DNA of 64,000 bases from Ceratorhiza oryzae-sativae (GCA_030998015.1 JARWMV010000037.1:1-64000); one strand, 5' to 3'. Positions 11,359-23,519 are shown, counted from the first letter of the stretch. Numbers and translations: made by a program. Notes: generated from the sequence alone by a model not told the origin.

Positions 11359-14300
11359 GCTCAAACCATGCCAGGGGGGCGGTCTTGGGTGCTATGTTAC
11401 AAAATGCGCATAACAAAAATAAAAATATGGAAATGGAATGTATGTTGTTAGGAAACCAATCACAATTACAGTTTTTCTTCCATGCATTCCCTCTGCGCAT
11501 AACCCCCAAACGCAAGTCTGCATATAACATGAAAAAATTCAATGGATGGGCCATGATCGACTCAGGGGCCACGTCAGTATTTATACATGAAAATTTGGTT
11601 AAACAATACCGTATTCCTACCGTCGCCCTAAAAACACCCAAGAAACTGTGGGTAATTGATGGAAGGGAGATAGACTCTGGGTCTGTGACCCATTACTGCA
11701 CCTTTGAGTTGTGCATTCAAGAGCACCAAGAAATCCTCAGTGCCTATGTTGTGAACGTTGGCAAAAATGATTTAGTCCTGGGCATGTCATGGCTCAAATT
11801 CCATAACCCTGATATTGATTGGGATGGGAAAGACATGAAGTTCAACTCACCAATATGCCTGAAGCACTGCATCACAAAACCCCTGCATGTGCAAGCAAAT
11901 GAACCTAAGGAGCTTCAGTTGGACTCCTTAGACTCCCTCCCAACAAAATATAAAGAATTCCAGAAAATATTCACTGAAGAAGATGACATCCAACCATTAC
12001 CACCCCATAGGAAGTGGGATATGGAAATAGATTTAAAACCAGATGCCAAGCCAAGGCATGGTCCCATATATAGCATGGGTGTCAAGGAAGATGCAGAATT
12101 GCGCAAAACCCTGGACCACCAACTGAAAGCAGGGCATATCAGACCCTCAAGGTCACCAATGGCATCCCCAGTCATATTTGTCAAAAAGAAAAATGGGAAG
12201 TTGCGCATGTGCATTGACTACCAGCGACTAAATGAAATGACAGTCTCTAATGTGTACCCACTCCCACGCATCAATGATATTGTGGAGACTCTGCGTGGGG
12301 CAAAGATATTTACCAAGTTTGATCTAAAGTGGGGCTTCAACCTCATACAAATTCGGGAAGGGGACGAATGGAAAGGAGCCTTTAAGACCAAATATGGGCT
12401 GTACGAGCCCTTAGTCATGCAATTTGGTCAAAAGAACGCACCAGGAACCTTCATGGCCATGATCTGGGAAGAGTTTCAAGACATCAAGGGCATTTACATG
12501 GTGATCTATATGGATGACATACTAATATTCTCCAAAAACCAAGAAGAACATGATGAACATGTCAGGGAAGTCTTGCATCGCCTCCAAAAAGCTGGCCTAT
12601 ATTGCGCCCTGGAGAAATGTGTTTTCGATGTCACCAAAGTCGATTACCTGGGAATAGTAGTGACTCCCCAGGGGATTAAAGTAGACCCAGCCAAGGTCGA
12701 AAAGGCTGTTGAATGGCCAACCCCTACAAACCCAACCGAAGTCCTGGAAGGGTTGGGGTTTGCAAACTGGTTAAGGCACTTCATAAAAGACTTCTCAAAA
12801 ATCACAAAATGTCTCTACGAACTTGTCAAGAAGGATGCAAAGTGGGAATGGACAGAAGAAAGGGATCAGGCATGGAACCTGCTAAAGCAGAAATTGAAAG
12901 AAGCTCCCTTGCTAATTCAGCCAGAACCCAGCAAACCATTTATCTTAGAAACAGACGCCTCAGGCTATGCCACAGGCGCTGTATTATTGCAATACAGAGA
13001 AGACAGAATGCTGCACCCAATCTCCTACTATTCCAAAGCAATGGTCCCAGCAGAAAGAAACTATGATATTTACAACAAGGAAATGCTGGCAATTATAAAA
13101 GCCCTCAAACACTGGCGTCACCTACTAGAAGGAGCTGAACACCCAGTAAACATTGTTTGTGACCACAAGAATCTGGAATACTGGAAGACAAATCAGCCAC
13201 TGAATGGCCGAGTTACATGATGGCATGAGTTCCTGTCCAGGTTTGAATTCAAGATCCTATACATTGAGGGGGCAAAAAACGGCTGGGCAGACATACTCTC
13301 TAGACTGTCAAGGCACATCCCTAAAGAGGGGGGTGAGAGCCAAGCTCTGCTGGCACAAAACCAATTTTTAGAATTAAAATCTCTGCAGTTACAAGCAATC
13401 ACACCAGACCATGACCTGGAGCAACTCATTAGGGATGCCATCCCAGGAGACGAGCACCTGTCAAAAGTGCTAAAAGCCCTAGACGACAATGAAAAAGTCA
13501 AAAACTGGGAATGGGATGAAGGACTTTTACAGTACAAGGGCAGAATCTATGTCCCAAACAACAAAGGACTTCGCAAGCTGATTATAGAAAGCCGTCACGA
13601 CAACCCAGCTGCAGGACACCCAGGACAGTTCAGAACATACGAATTGTTAAACCACAAATACACATGGTCATCAATGAAAAAATCAGTCAACGAATATGTC
13701 ACACGTTGTGAATCCTGTATCAGGAACAAGCACAGCAACCAGGTTCCCCCAGGGCTCCTAAACCCAATACCAGCACCAGAAAAACCTTGGGAAGAAATCA
13801 CCTACGATCTGATCACAGGACTACCCTTGTCAGAAGGGTTTGACACCATATTCACAGTAGTCGACTGACTAACAAAAATGGTCCACTTTATCCCATGTCA
13901 ATCAGAGGCCAGCGCCATGGACTGTGCAAACCTGTTCCTAACCTACATATGGAAACTTCATGGGCTACCACGGAAAACCATTTCAGACTGTGGCCCCAAC
14001 TTTGCATCCAAGTTCCTAAGGCACCTGTATAAACGGCTAGACATAAAACCCTCTTACTCTACAGCATATCACCCACAAACGGACAGCCAGTCAGAAAGGG
14101 CTAACCAAGTAGTAGAAGGGTACCTGAGACACTACGTATCAGATCGGCAGGATGACTGGGTCTCACTCTTACCCTTGGCCGAATTTGCCTACAACAATGG
14201 TGTCAATGCCTCAACTGGCAAATCACCATTTTTTGCAAACTATGGTTTCCACCCAAGGCTGGCAGTTGGGGACAAGGAGGGACAAGAATTCCCCCTAGCA

Positions 14301-14885
14301 GACAATCATGCAGAATGGCTCCAAAAGGGCCATGACGAACTTAGGGCAGCCCTGGAAATAGCAAACCAGAGGATCAAGGAATACTACGACCAGAAGCATC
14401 GGGCTCCTGAAGCTATTAAGGTTGGAGACAAGGTCTGGCTTGATACCAAAAACATATGGACACAGCAGGCCTCCAGGAAACTGGCCCACAAAAGAGTTGG
14501 ACCATTCAGGGTGGTAGCACAACATGGCACACATGCCTACAAATTGGACCTACCGATAACCATGAAAATACACCCAGTGTTTCATGTCTCACTCCTGACC
14601 AAATATAAAGACGACCCCTATGGCTGTCAGGTTCCCCCACCACCACCTGTGGTAACTCCTGAAGGGGAAGAAGAGTTTGAAGTGGAACAGATCATAAAGT
14701 CATGATACAACAGAAGATCTAATGTCTTCGAATACTATGTCAAGTGGCTTGGCTATGATGAGCGACAATGGTTAACCTATGACGACCTGGTGAACACACC
14801 AGAACTCATCGCCAACTATGTCAAGTTGCACCCAAAGGCACCCCAGGACCCCCATGCCTTGAAGGGGGGAAGTGTCACAAACTGA
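11355..14885 (+). pseudogene. pol: gypsy A2 pol polyprotein with three stop codons
   Basis: Aspartic protease (AMIDSGAT, ~residue 68), RT with VIYMDDIL near 12508 and FDLKWGFN, RNase H (ETDASG near 12950; DIYNKEM), HHCC zinc finger, integrase (YDLITG, SDCG, PQTDSQSE) and a chromodomain (YYVKWLGYDERQW near 14735). TGA stops occur at about 13217, 13866 and 14703. At these points copy A1 reads CAA, CAC and CAA, so arginine CGA/CGC ancestors explain both copies by CpG decay. The frame ends inside the first 13 bases of the 3' LTR after crossing the polypurine tract. Everything else is open, so decay is recent. Confidence 0.92.
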
Positions 14886-15248
14886 CACACATACATCCAC
14901 TCTACAATATTTTCTCGATTTACTACATTTTATGAGATCATCTTCAAAACATACTTGCCTTTTATGGTATATCTGTGTCATGTGACTCAGGGAATGTTCC
15001 GGACCAGTAACCGAGATGTATTTCAACTCTGATGTGAAATTCCGCAGTTCCGCAGTCGCTTCTACTGCTTCTATCTCTTATCTGTCGTGACTCACTGTAC
15101 AGACTTGTTTGTTATGATGTGGCTTGTACTATGTATATAAACCAGGTCAAGTTTGCAGAGGACTCCTCAAGAACTTGACCTCTTGTCAAATACAAGTTCT
15201 TTCGTTTTCTTACTATTTTTCTCGTCGCCTGACTTGTTGTTGTCGACA
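14861..15248 (+). repeat. Polypurine tract (14861-14872) and 3' LTR (14873-15248) of gypsy A2
   Basis: The tract gaaggggggaag directly precedes the LTR start TGTCACAAACTG, as needed for plus-strand priming. The LTR is 376 bp, the same length as the 5' LTR, and ends GTCGACA. The 5-bp duplication TTTTC follows at 15249-15253. Confidence 0.93.
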
Positions 15249-17250
15249 TTTTCCTTCTTCAAGCTCAATGGGGATGTCATACTCCTGGTGTGGTGGCAGC
15301 TGCTTGAACTCCTCTTCCCCAAAGACACTCAAGAATTCATGGTATTCAGAAGGAATTTGCTCTGCTAAGGAGACCTTGGGTGGCTCATAAGGCTCTTCCA
15401 TGGCTGACTGGAGGAATTCAGGTATGCAGGTAGCTTGACAATATGCACTTGAAATTTTCACAATGAGTTTCTCCCAGTCAATATCAGGATTATGGCATTG
15501 AAGCCAGTCCAATCCTATGACTACCTCAAAGTTGCCAGTATTGCATACATAGAAGCATTGGTCATTCTCATGATTGTTCATTGTCATTGGTAGTTCTACT
15601 GCATGCCAGATTTTCCCTAATGCTTTGCCCTTAATGTCTAAGACCCGTTTTGGTTTGTCAAGTTCAATGAGTGGGAGGCCTAAGTGCCAAGCAAATTTTC
15701 CATTAATAAAAGAGAGGGATGCACCAGAGTCAATTAATGCCTGAGTTGGTTTTTCCACTTTGTCAACTGTTAGAGAGATGGGGATGACAAAATTCTTTTT
15801 TAAAGATGTGGTACATATTTCAATATCATCCAACAGTGACTTGTTTTGGGTCTTTGCACATGCAGTTGTACAAGACCCAGCTAGTTTTCCAACCCAGACT
15901 CATTTGACTCCTCTTCTTGCTCAGCTACAACCTTCCCAGACTCTTTTTCCTTCTTGACCTTGACCTCAGTTTTGGTCTCTTTGCCACTGCTTGGTGCACA
16001 CCACCCTGTACAACAGTCCTTCATGCTATGACCAGCCCTTCCACACTTGATGCACTGTCCAGCTTGCTTGTGCCTATCCTTCTCTGCTTGGTCCACATAA
16101 TTGGCAGAGCTAGAGCTACTGGGGGCAGCAGTGTGAGGCTTTGATGTAGTGGTAGCAGTGACATGAGCAGTAGTAGGGGAAACTCTGTTCTTTGGGTGGT
16201 CTAGCTTGTTTTCACACCTAACATTGTCAATCCAAATGGCTGTAGCAACAAGATCATCAAGTGTTTCAGGTTGCTCTGACAGCAGTGAGATGCTCTCCCA
16301 AACCTTCCAATGGAGGCCTCACCTAAACTGTGCCATGAGTGCACTGTCATTCCAGGTGAGCTCCAATGAGTAGGTTTGGAATTCTGTGTGGTACTCTGCT
16401 GCTGAGCCTGTTTGTTCCAAAGATGTGATCTTCTGTTCTGCAGCATGGGCTGCATCAGGGTCGCCAAAGGCTGCCAAAAAGGCCTTCTCTAGAGCATCCC
16501 AATCTGCCACACTTGGCAATGGGCAACGGCCAGGAATGACAAGGTTCTCAATTAATGGTTGTGCCCAGTCTGCTGCCTTCTCCTTCATATTATTGAGGAA
16601 CCATAGCATCTGTGATCTATTGTTGCTAAAGTGATCCTGCATAAACAACAGAGTGACTGCCATATGTGAAAACCATTGCTTCGCTGCCTTGCCCTTGTTT
16701 TTCCCATTGTAAGCATCAGGAATATTTATTTTTGGTGCCCTTTGATAGCTCTCAGGTGGTGCAGTTGATGCTCATCAGACAGGGGATGATTCACACTTTT
16801 GTGGTGTGGTGATCTTCTTAGGTTTACTTGTTCCAAGTCCAAAGTCTGCCATGGGTCCAAGTGTCTTGTCACCTGCACCTGCTTCATCATTGGTGCTACT
16901 GCAAGTCAGTGACTGAATCATATTCTCCATGCACTGAAGCGCTGCCTGATCCTCTTCTCAAAACTCAATTAAGTGCTTGATGAGTTTTTTGAGGTCTTGG
17001 ACTTTGGCAATGAGTTCACTCAACAACATTTGTGCTGACATCTGGTTTGGGTTGAGGACGGATGGTTTGTCAGCTGGGGAAGCAACTTGGGAGATGGAGC
17101 AACTACAGGTGGTGGTGGGCATGTAAGACACTTGAAGAGTGTTGGACAGACTATGTATGGGTGGCTGGTAAGATGTTCTATTAAAGTGTGATGCAGCACC
17201 ACAGCGACTAAGTACAAATAAACTGTAGGATGGGCCTTGCATGCGATCTC
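15249..17250 (-). pseudogene. gypsy element B, gag and protease part, minus strand
   Basis: Read leftward from about 17242: an N-terminal gag region with hydrophobic heptads (LLSELIAKVQDLKKLIKHLI), a capsid-like domain (16663-16320, ADWDALEKAFLAAFGD), a CCHC knuckle CIKCGRAGHSMKDC (16050-16010), and the aspartic protease (ALIDSGASLSF near 15735) leading into the pre-RT segment up to 15254. The gag frame has several stops (near 16960, 16770, 16320, 15880). Across copy A2 the RT continues at 8301, so 15249-17250 and 5747-8306 were one element before insertion. Confidence 0.85.
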
Positions 17251-17317
17251 AGATGGGGATGATGAACCCATGGAGACAAGGACTTGTCTTCACAAAAAAG
17301 TGCTCAAGCACTCGCCT

Positions 17318-17997
17318 TGTAGTAAACAGAAACCAAGTCAAAATACAACGCTGGCAACCCAAGTGGGTTTTCACACAGCAAGGTGGATAAAACCAACACA
17401 CAGCCTGGTACTAAGGGTTGAGCGAGCCTCCCTGGAAAACATACTTGAAGTACTCTCAGATAAGAGACACCAAGTTCTGACAATTGGGTTCAGCTGTACA
17501 CTTGGGAAACTAATCCCACACCACTTAGCAACAGGGGAAAGGCTGTAAGGCCACAAAAACAAAACACAAATGCCTGCAAGCACAGTTCAGTCAACAGGTC
17601 ACACTCAAGTGCAACAAGACACAATAACAATTCCAATATGCCCTTGGGGGCTACCTCAACGCTTGAGCAGAGGGTTTCAAAATGTACCGAAGGCTATAGT
17701 AGCCTAGAAAGGTCAAAATACAGTGCTACAACCCACCAGGGAGGCCATACAGTTGCACAAGAGGTGATAGAGGGGGATGCAAAGGTATTTCGACCTACAG
17801 AGTAGGATTGAACCCCTTTGGTATATATTCACATCCTGTACATCTAAAATACATAGGAATCCAATACATTGGTTTGTAACTAACTAAATAGGAGACAAAT
17901 GAAGAAAGTAGCATATATGCGACACTAAATTAGGCCACAGAGCCCTTGCTTAATGACCACAAGTTAGGGGTAAGGCTGGGCCTCATGGCTCACAACA
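17318..17997 (-). repeat. Possible 5' LTR of gypsy element B
   Basis: Upstream of the B gag start on the minus strand is a non-coding block that could run from TGTTGTGAGCC (plus-strand end 17997) to ...TACTACA (17318), with a TATA-like tatatacc near 17820. The boundaries are guesses from TG...CA ends and position; no second B LTR is present for comparison because the 3' end of B is cut at 5747. Confidence 0.35.
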
Positions 17998-18909
17998 CAT
18001 TGCTTGAGGTTGGCAGAGCAGACTAAAATAATAGAAAAATGTTAGTGATCCATAACACAACCAGTAGTCAACCTGGTACTGGGCTGATTATTTCTCCAAG
18101 ATTTTTGCTGCAATCTCCTGCTGCAGATCTTTCTGCTTGACAATATATATACTTTTAAAGAGCTGGATTTTTGCTCTATTTATCTATACTATACTCATTC
18201 ATTTGTGGTGACATTTTTGTCACCTCAACAGCACTTCGCAGTAGCAAATTTGGTGAAAGCCATGCTATTAATGCTCTGGGCCTTACAGGATATTGCAGTA
18301 ATGGTGGTGATTAATTGCCAAAATTTATGCAGCATTCTGGGTGGGAATTTGCATATTGAGGCTGGTTTCAGTGCTGGCGCTGGCACCAGCAATGTGGGAA
18401 TTTTAGGTGTGGGCAGCTGGAATTTTGGCATGCAGAAAATCAGTGTTACATCCTTATTCTATACCATCATGACCTCAATATACACATATTGAAAATATAC
18501 ATTTTGTCCAATTTTTGAGTGATTGGGATAGAATATTCACAAAATCAAGCTGAACAGACTGTAGTAAATGGTCAAAACATCCATGTTGTACATCCAAAAA
18601 ATTTGGAGGCTCCAAGCAGACAGAGGTAAGAAAAAGGTCTGCTAGTTTGAGACAGTAGTGCCAAATTTGGGTGTGCCTGGAGAGAATGTGAGTCCGGGAC
18701 TACAAGTCTTTCCTATCTGGTGGCTCGAGTGAGCAACCTGGATATGCTGTTTTACAATGACTGACACACCAGGCTTTGCATGTATCAAAAGAGGAATTCG
18801 GTTGGCGGCTATGGGCTTGCTCCTGTTGAGCACTCTAGACATCCTATTTGATTATATTTGTATGCGCTCCTATACGGGTAGATGCCAGCGAAATCATCCT
18901 GTGATCTGA
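17998..18909. other. Gene-poor stretch between element B and the membrane-protein gene
   Basis: AT-rich; no convincing reading frame. 18340-18430 contains repeated gctgg/ggaatttt words resembling the first 240 bases of the window, possibly the same unclassified repeat. Confidence 0.35.
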
Positions 18910-19115
18910 ATGGAGATTTCTTATTTACTTATTACACAACAAGACATGAGCTATGGTGCATTATGTGACGAATTAGATATCTGGGAACTAGCTCCGCCTG
19001 GGGGGAGCGTCTCGCCTAAAATCCCACTTTCCTTGGGAGCTGATGTCATAAGACCATTGTTACATGTTTCACAAGTGCAACGATTTCCTACCATTCGGAA
19101 AAATCAACTCGGGGG

Positions 19116-20527
19116 TCAAGCCGATCTTAAAAAGCAAAACGCACCACGCTCGGAATACTTTCTCGCAAGATCCATCAGCACAACCCGCACCATCCCCCAG
19201 ACGGCCGTGAAAATCGAAAAGGTCGCGACAAACACATCCACAACGAGCGTCACAAGCGGCTTGAGAACCATGCTATGACATAAATATGTCTGGACTAGCC
19301 TTGCTGCATTTGACTGGTCATGCAACGTTCTCGCAGCGATCGGGAGCCCAAAGTCGCTGGTGTGTGAAAGCAAAAATGGCGCAGCGGGGACGCTAAAGTT
19401 GAGCCCATTGGCGCTTCCATTGGTCATGGTCATGTACAGTTTCAGCAAGTCGTAGGTTTGGATGCGAGTTTGGAGTGTGGTGGTGTTGGTGAAGATGTTG
19501 TTGTCCGGGCGGTCTATCAGATATACAGTTGACCCGACATCAACTAAGATGGCGTCGTGAAGCGCGATTGCATAGTTGAGCATCGCACGACGAGAGGGTG
19601 GCAAGAGGCCCGATAATGCGCTGGTGCCAGAGCCAAGTAGATACGTTCCATCGGGAGCGGCGATACCAGAGACGAGCACTGGAAGACTACCGTCTGGGGC
19701 GAGTGGGTCCCACTCAGCCCACATGGCGCTCGCAGAAGTATTTGTTGTTGTGGTCGTTGATGGCACAGGCGGAGGTCGAAAGAACACTGCAGCAAGCACA
19801 TCCAATCCAAGAGCGAAGAGTACCGAAGTAACGATTGCCTCGGGCCGATTCTGTTCGTTTTCGATGTCCCCTAGAGTGTCAGTGTTGACGATGCCGTTCG
19901 GAACCCCCGAACGAAATGTCACAGTCGACTCGACTGTAAAGTTGGCGAAGAGCTGAGGAGTCTTGCATGCGACCTTGGCGCGCCATTTCACGTCATGAGT
20001 AGCAAACTCGGCTACCATGTAGATCCTGTTGACGCGGCAGCTATCGAGTGTATCACCGCTGTAATTGGCGCTTCCAAGAGGAGCACTGGTGATCGGGTCT
20101 CGGAGGCTGTCTGCGGTAAGAGCAAATATAGCGTTCTAAAAGAGCAGATGAGAAATAAGGCCCTGGTACAGGAAGCTGGCGCCCACGTTGGTGCGATAGA
20201 TCCCTCCAACGACGAGGGAACTTGGATCGCAGTTTACACTCCGGGCCTCTGAAAGCGAATCCGTGTCAAAGGGGACAGACTTAAAACTGTACGAAAACCC
20301 ACCCGCATATCCAGGGTTTAGCTTGTTCTTCCAACCCAAGCCTGAGCTCGACTCAAAAACGGTGTGATACGAAGTCTCTCGGTTGTAACCGACCGCGGCG
20401 ACTAGGGATAAAAAATTTACATTGCCTTCCGCAGGACAGAATAATATTGGGTATGGGAATACTTACAGTTGAATAAGCCCAGACAAATAAGAATTATACA
20501 TGTGACTAGACACACGATTTGTGTCAT
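19116..20527 (-). CDS. Uncharacterised secretory-pathway transmembrane protein
   Basis: Three exons on the minus strand: 20527-20467, 20401-20187 and 20135-19116. Together they give 1296 nt, 431 residues, in one frame. The start at 20527 was preferred over the ATG at 20537 because only it splices in frame and yields a hydrophobic leader (about residues 1-20, VCLVTCIILICLGLF). The ectodomain is rich in Thr/Ser/Asn (potential glycosylation). Hydrophobic segments lie near residues ~195-215 (VTSVLFALGLDVLAAVFF) and at the C-terminus (LVTLVVDVFVATFSIFTAVW). The second intron begins GTGGGC, a weaker donor. I know no function; the layout suggests a membrane-anchored secreted-side protein of a basidiomycete-specific family. 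Confidence 0.72.
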
Positions 20528-20537
20528 CCACCGCCAT

Positions 20538-21236
20538 GGGTACGGCCTTATTAAACGACAACCACATCAGCGAGGCCGTTGATAGCAGTCATGGTTTGAG
20601 TCAACTAACCGTGTGATTGGATAGTCAAACGCAAGCATTGCTGCAGAGGAGTCTCATCCTCAACAAGGATCCGTCGGCAGTTCAAGTATAGTTATTCGCC
20701 AGTGTGGCGCAGACGGTGTTGGTTTGTCGGGATCACACAGGTAATATTGTCCGTGGGCACCTACGCCGAGCCCGAGAGGCGCCAGGAGGCGAACAACGCC
20801 ACCTCGACAACATCCAAAGCCGCGTTCCCACGGGGACTCTGACAGGCATCAGATTACAGTCGAAACTCTCAAAGCCGATCTCTCGTTCCGAGATAAACTG
20901 ACAGAATCACTCGGTTACTCGCTCCCCTTCTGAATTTCAAATTATGTCATACCTATCATCTCTGAGCGCCCTCATTGCATATTTGCCCTGTAGGAGCTGT
21001 CAATCAGCCACCCAACTGTATGCACGATAAATGCGTGAGTGTCGCAATAAATGCGCATACACCGGCGCCTCAGACTCCTGTTCACAATTTATATAATGTT
21101 TGCTTGAAAGCCGAAAGTCTGAAATGATGTTTTCAGTATATATACCAAGGGATAACTGAGCAACTCGACACTCAAGTTCTGTTCACCCCCTTTCTTCAAC
21201 CCCATACGCTCGTTTTTACCTCTTCTTCATATTCTC
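20538..21236. other. Intergenic region between membrane protein and transposase genes
   Basis: No gene seen. It should hold divergent promoters for the genes at 20527 (minus) and 21237 (plus). A segment at 20881-20897 (ttccgagataaa) is an imperfect inverted match to tttatcgcggaa at 23058-23069, a possible but weak terminal repeat pair of the transposase-bearing element. Confidence 0.35.
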
Positions 21237-22818
21237 ATGGCAGTGGTCTCTCCGACTTTGTTCAATGGCGCATTGTTTCAGGTTTGTAATATCACTTTGA
21301 TCTCATCTGCACTCAAACTAACACATACAATAGGTTTACAAGCCCCAAGGGCATCACAGAGGCACTTCGAGTACTTCAAGGCGCAAGAAACTCGACAAAA
21401 TCTCTCTTTTGGCCAGTCAATCTGCCCTTGCCCCAAAGCGACTACAACTCACCTTCTACAACAAGCTGCATATTCTCGACTTCTACCACGAGCATAAGTC
21501 AGAATGGACTCAGCAGGAGACTGTCTCTCAGTTACGTACCATGGGCTATCCAACCTTTTCCCAGTCAACACTCTCGACTTACTTGAAGGATGAAGAGCTT
21601 CTTCGTGCCTACATCGCTGCGCATCCCACTCATGCACACTACAAACGACCTCCTCGCGTATGCCTACCCGAAGTTGAGGTGGCTTTGATGGAGTGGGTAC
21701 TTCAGAAGCAGGCTAGCAACATTCGGTTGACTGGTGCCATCCTCTGCAAGAAGGCCCGCAACTTTTGTCGGCTCCTTTCTGTTCCCGAAGCCGACACTCT
21801 TTCGTTCTCGAATGGTTGGCTAGGCCGCCTGAAGGCGCACTTTGGTCTGCGCGTCTATATTTTCCATGGCGAGGCTGCATCTGCTCCGATTGACAAGCTT
21901 GCGCTTGAGGTTCCCCGTCTCATCAAGATCATTCGGAGCTATCACCCTTGCAATGTTTTTAATGCAGACGAGACTGCTTTATTCTTTCGTCTCCCCCCGA
22001 CCGTGGCCTTGCGACTCACCAAATGTCTGGAATCAAAGCTGATCGTACTCGCTTGACTTATCTATTCTGTGCCAATATGAATGGGTTGGAGAAGTGCAAG
22101 CCTCTTGTTATTGGTCGTGCTCGCCATCCGCGCTGCTTTGGAGGGTTGCAGGCTGCCGATTTGGGGTATTATTACTTCTGGAATAGCACTGCTTGGATGG
22201 TGCAGTCGATTTGGCATGTGTAAGTTCATTTTAGCTTGTTTTATTGATATTGAATTAATACCCCTCTCCGAATCAAGTTTTCTGTCTGATTTTAACGAGG
22301 ACATGAAAGCGCAGGGTCGACATGTCCTTTTGCTCATCGACAACGCTCCCTTGCATCGCCACGACCCTTTGCTGTACTCGAACGTACATGTCGAATTCCT
22401 TGCGCCCAACCTCACCGCCTGGATCCAGCCTATGGATGCCGGCATTATCCGTTGTTTCAAGGCGCATTACCGTAATGCGTTTGTGCGCTTTGCTATTCAG
22501 CGCAATGCCGAGGGCGCTGAAAATATCTACAACATCAACCAGCTCGAGGCTATGCAGCTTGCATCGGCAGCTTGGAGCGAGGTTGACGCTGGCACGATTG
22601 CCAACTGCTGGCGCCACACAGGTCTCGCTTCAATCGAGCCTCCCATCATTTCAGCGGAGGACTCGACCTCGGTGCTCCGTCACGAATCGAACGAGTTGGA
22701 GGCTCGTGCCCAGCAGCTCCCGAGGCTTTCAGATCCAAACTTTCAGCGTATGTTGGATATCATTGATGGAGCATCTGTAGCTGAGTACCAAGACACCGAG
22801 GCAGAAATTGTGGCATGA
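21237..22818 (+). pseudogene. pogo/Tigger-type DDE transposase, one-base frameshift
   Basis: Exons: 21237-21281, 21334-22219 and 22278-22818, with introns GTTTGT...TAG (52 bp) and GTAAGT...AAG (58 bp). The N-terminus is a helix-turn-helix DNA-binding region (LTFYNKLHILDFYHEH, then STLSTYLKDEE) and a CENP-B-like second HTH (~residues 105-170). The DDE core has FNADETALFF (first D), LLIDNAPLH (second D) and TAWIQPMDAGIIRCFK (third D). The frame slips in the C6 run at 21993-21998: one extra C would join FRLPP to a continuing frame with YLFCANMNG and IGRARHPRCF. Apart from this the ~500-residue protein is complete, so either a sequencing error or a young lesion. A weak inverted repeat pair (20881 / 23069) may mark the element ends. 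Confidence 0.82.
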
Positions 22819-23120
22819 GTTGAGCAGATGGAGTTGTAAACACATGACTTAGAACGTTCTCTTTTCTACTCGTATTTTAATAGTTTCATTTTAATATACA
22901 TTCCTTAAATCCATATTTCACTTATCTATACCCAAACGTGGTAAATGTCTTTGACTACACACGTCGACGCCCTAAAAGCTCGCATGACCAATCTGCTTGC
23001 ACATGTTTTCCAAATCCCCTACTCCGCGATAAACTGGCATTTCAAATCTCACCATCTTTATCGCGGAAGAGAGTTTCGACTGTACTATATGCCCAACATC
23101 ACCAGCGCTTTTAGGGCTTA
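22819..23120. other. 3' flank of the transposase gene
   Basis: AT-rich; no gene. A short hairpin (tccgcgataaa ... tttatcgcgga, 23023-23068) lies here and may belong to the terminal region of the pogo-like element. Confidence 0.35.
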
Positions 23121-23306
23121 CTCAGCCAAACCCCGGATATCTAGTTCGCGTGAACTAGCTCCACAGGTCTAACAATGCTTTTGAACGCTCGTGAGACCCG
23201 AAGTAGCACGTGCTACCAGCGCTACCGGGATCTAGTAAGCGCGCAAAAGGATTGTTGAACCTTGCGGCGTTACTACCACTAGCCAGATATTCGGGTTTTG
23301 GCCGAG
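23121..23306. mobile_element. 186-bp MITE-like palindromic element with TA flanks
   Basis: The ends CTCAGCCAAACCCCGGATAT and, inverted, CTCGGCCAAAACCCGAATAT form terminal inverted repeats. The whole element is nearly palindromic around the perfect palindrome gtagcacgtgctac (23203-23216). TA flanks both ends (23119-23120, 23307-23308). It has no coding capacity. This is typical of Tc1/mariner- or pogo-mobilised MITEs; the adjacent transposase is a candidate source but the termini were not shown to match. Confidence 0.65.
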
Positions 23307-23519
23307 TACTATGGGGTTCATGTCAGATTTCATTTTTATATCCCAGGCTTCGATACTGCACTTGATCAATTTTATGCTTGGTCGATGGATTGCCCATCAA
23401 TTCAAGTGCAAGAATTTGAAAGTTCCTATTCGTAAAAGATTCCCCTCAAGTGCAATCCAGCAGCGTAAGAGAAAATAAAAATGTCTAAGCACACTGATGA
23501 ATGGCGGTCTATAGAGAGA

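Larger units (their letters stand above)
8307..15248 (+). mobile_element. Ty3/gypsy family A, copy 2: complete chromovirus-type LTR retrotransposon
   Basis: This 6942-bp element has two 376-bp LTRs, a primer-binding site, gag, pol with protease-RT-RNase H-integrase-chromodomain, and a polypurine tract. The 5-bp sequence TTTTC lies directly on both sides (8302-8306 and 15249-15253), a clean target-site duplication. The element is inserted in the RT N-terminus of gypsy B: protease and the YDIPIELEEG stretch lie to the right at 15249-15833, and RT continues to the left at 8301. The LTRs differ at about 16 positions by hand count, all transitions. Three in-frame stops in pol show it is not autonomous now. 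Confidence 0.95.

Noticed and set aside
17237..17583. Open frames on both strands upstream of element B gag
   Set aside because: They lie in the likely leader/LTR of element B and show no domain.
21449..22780. Several alternative-frame ORFs inside the transposase
   Set aside because: The transposase frame with DDD motifs and clean splicing accounts for the region.
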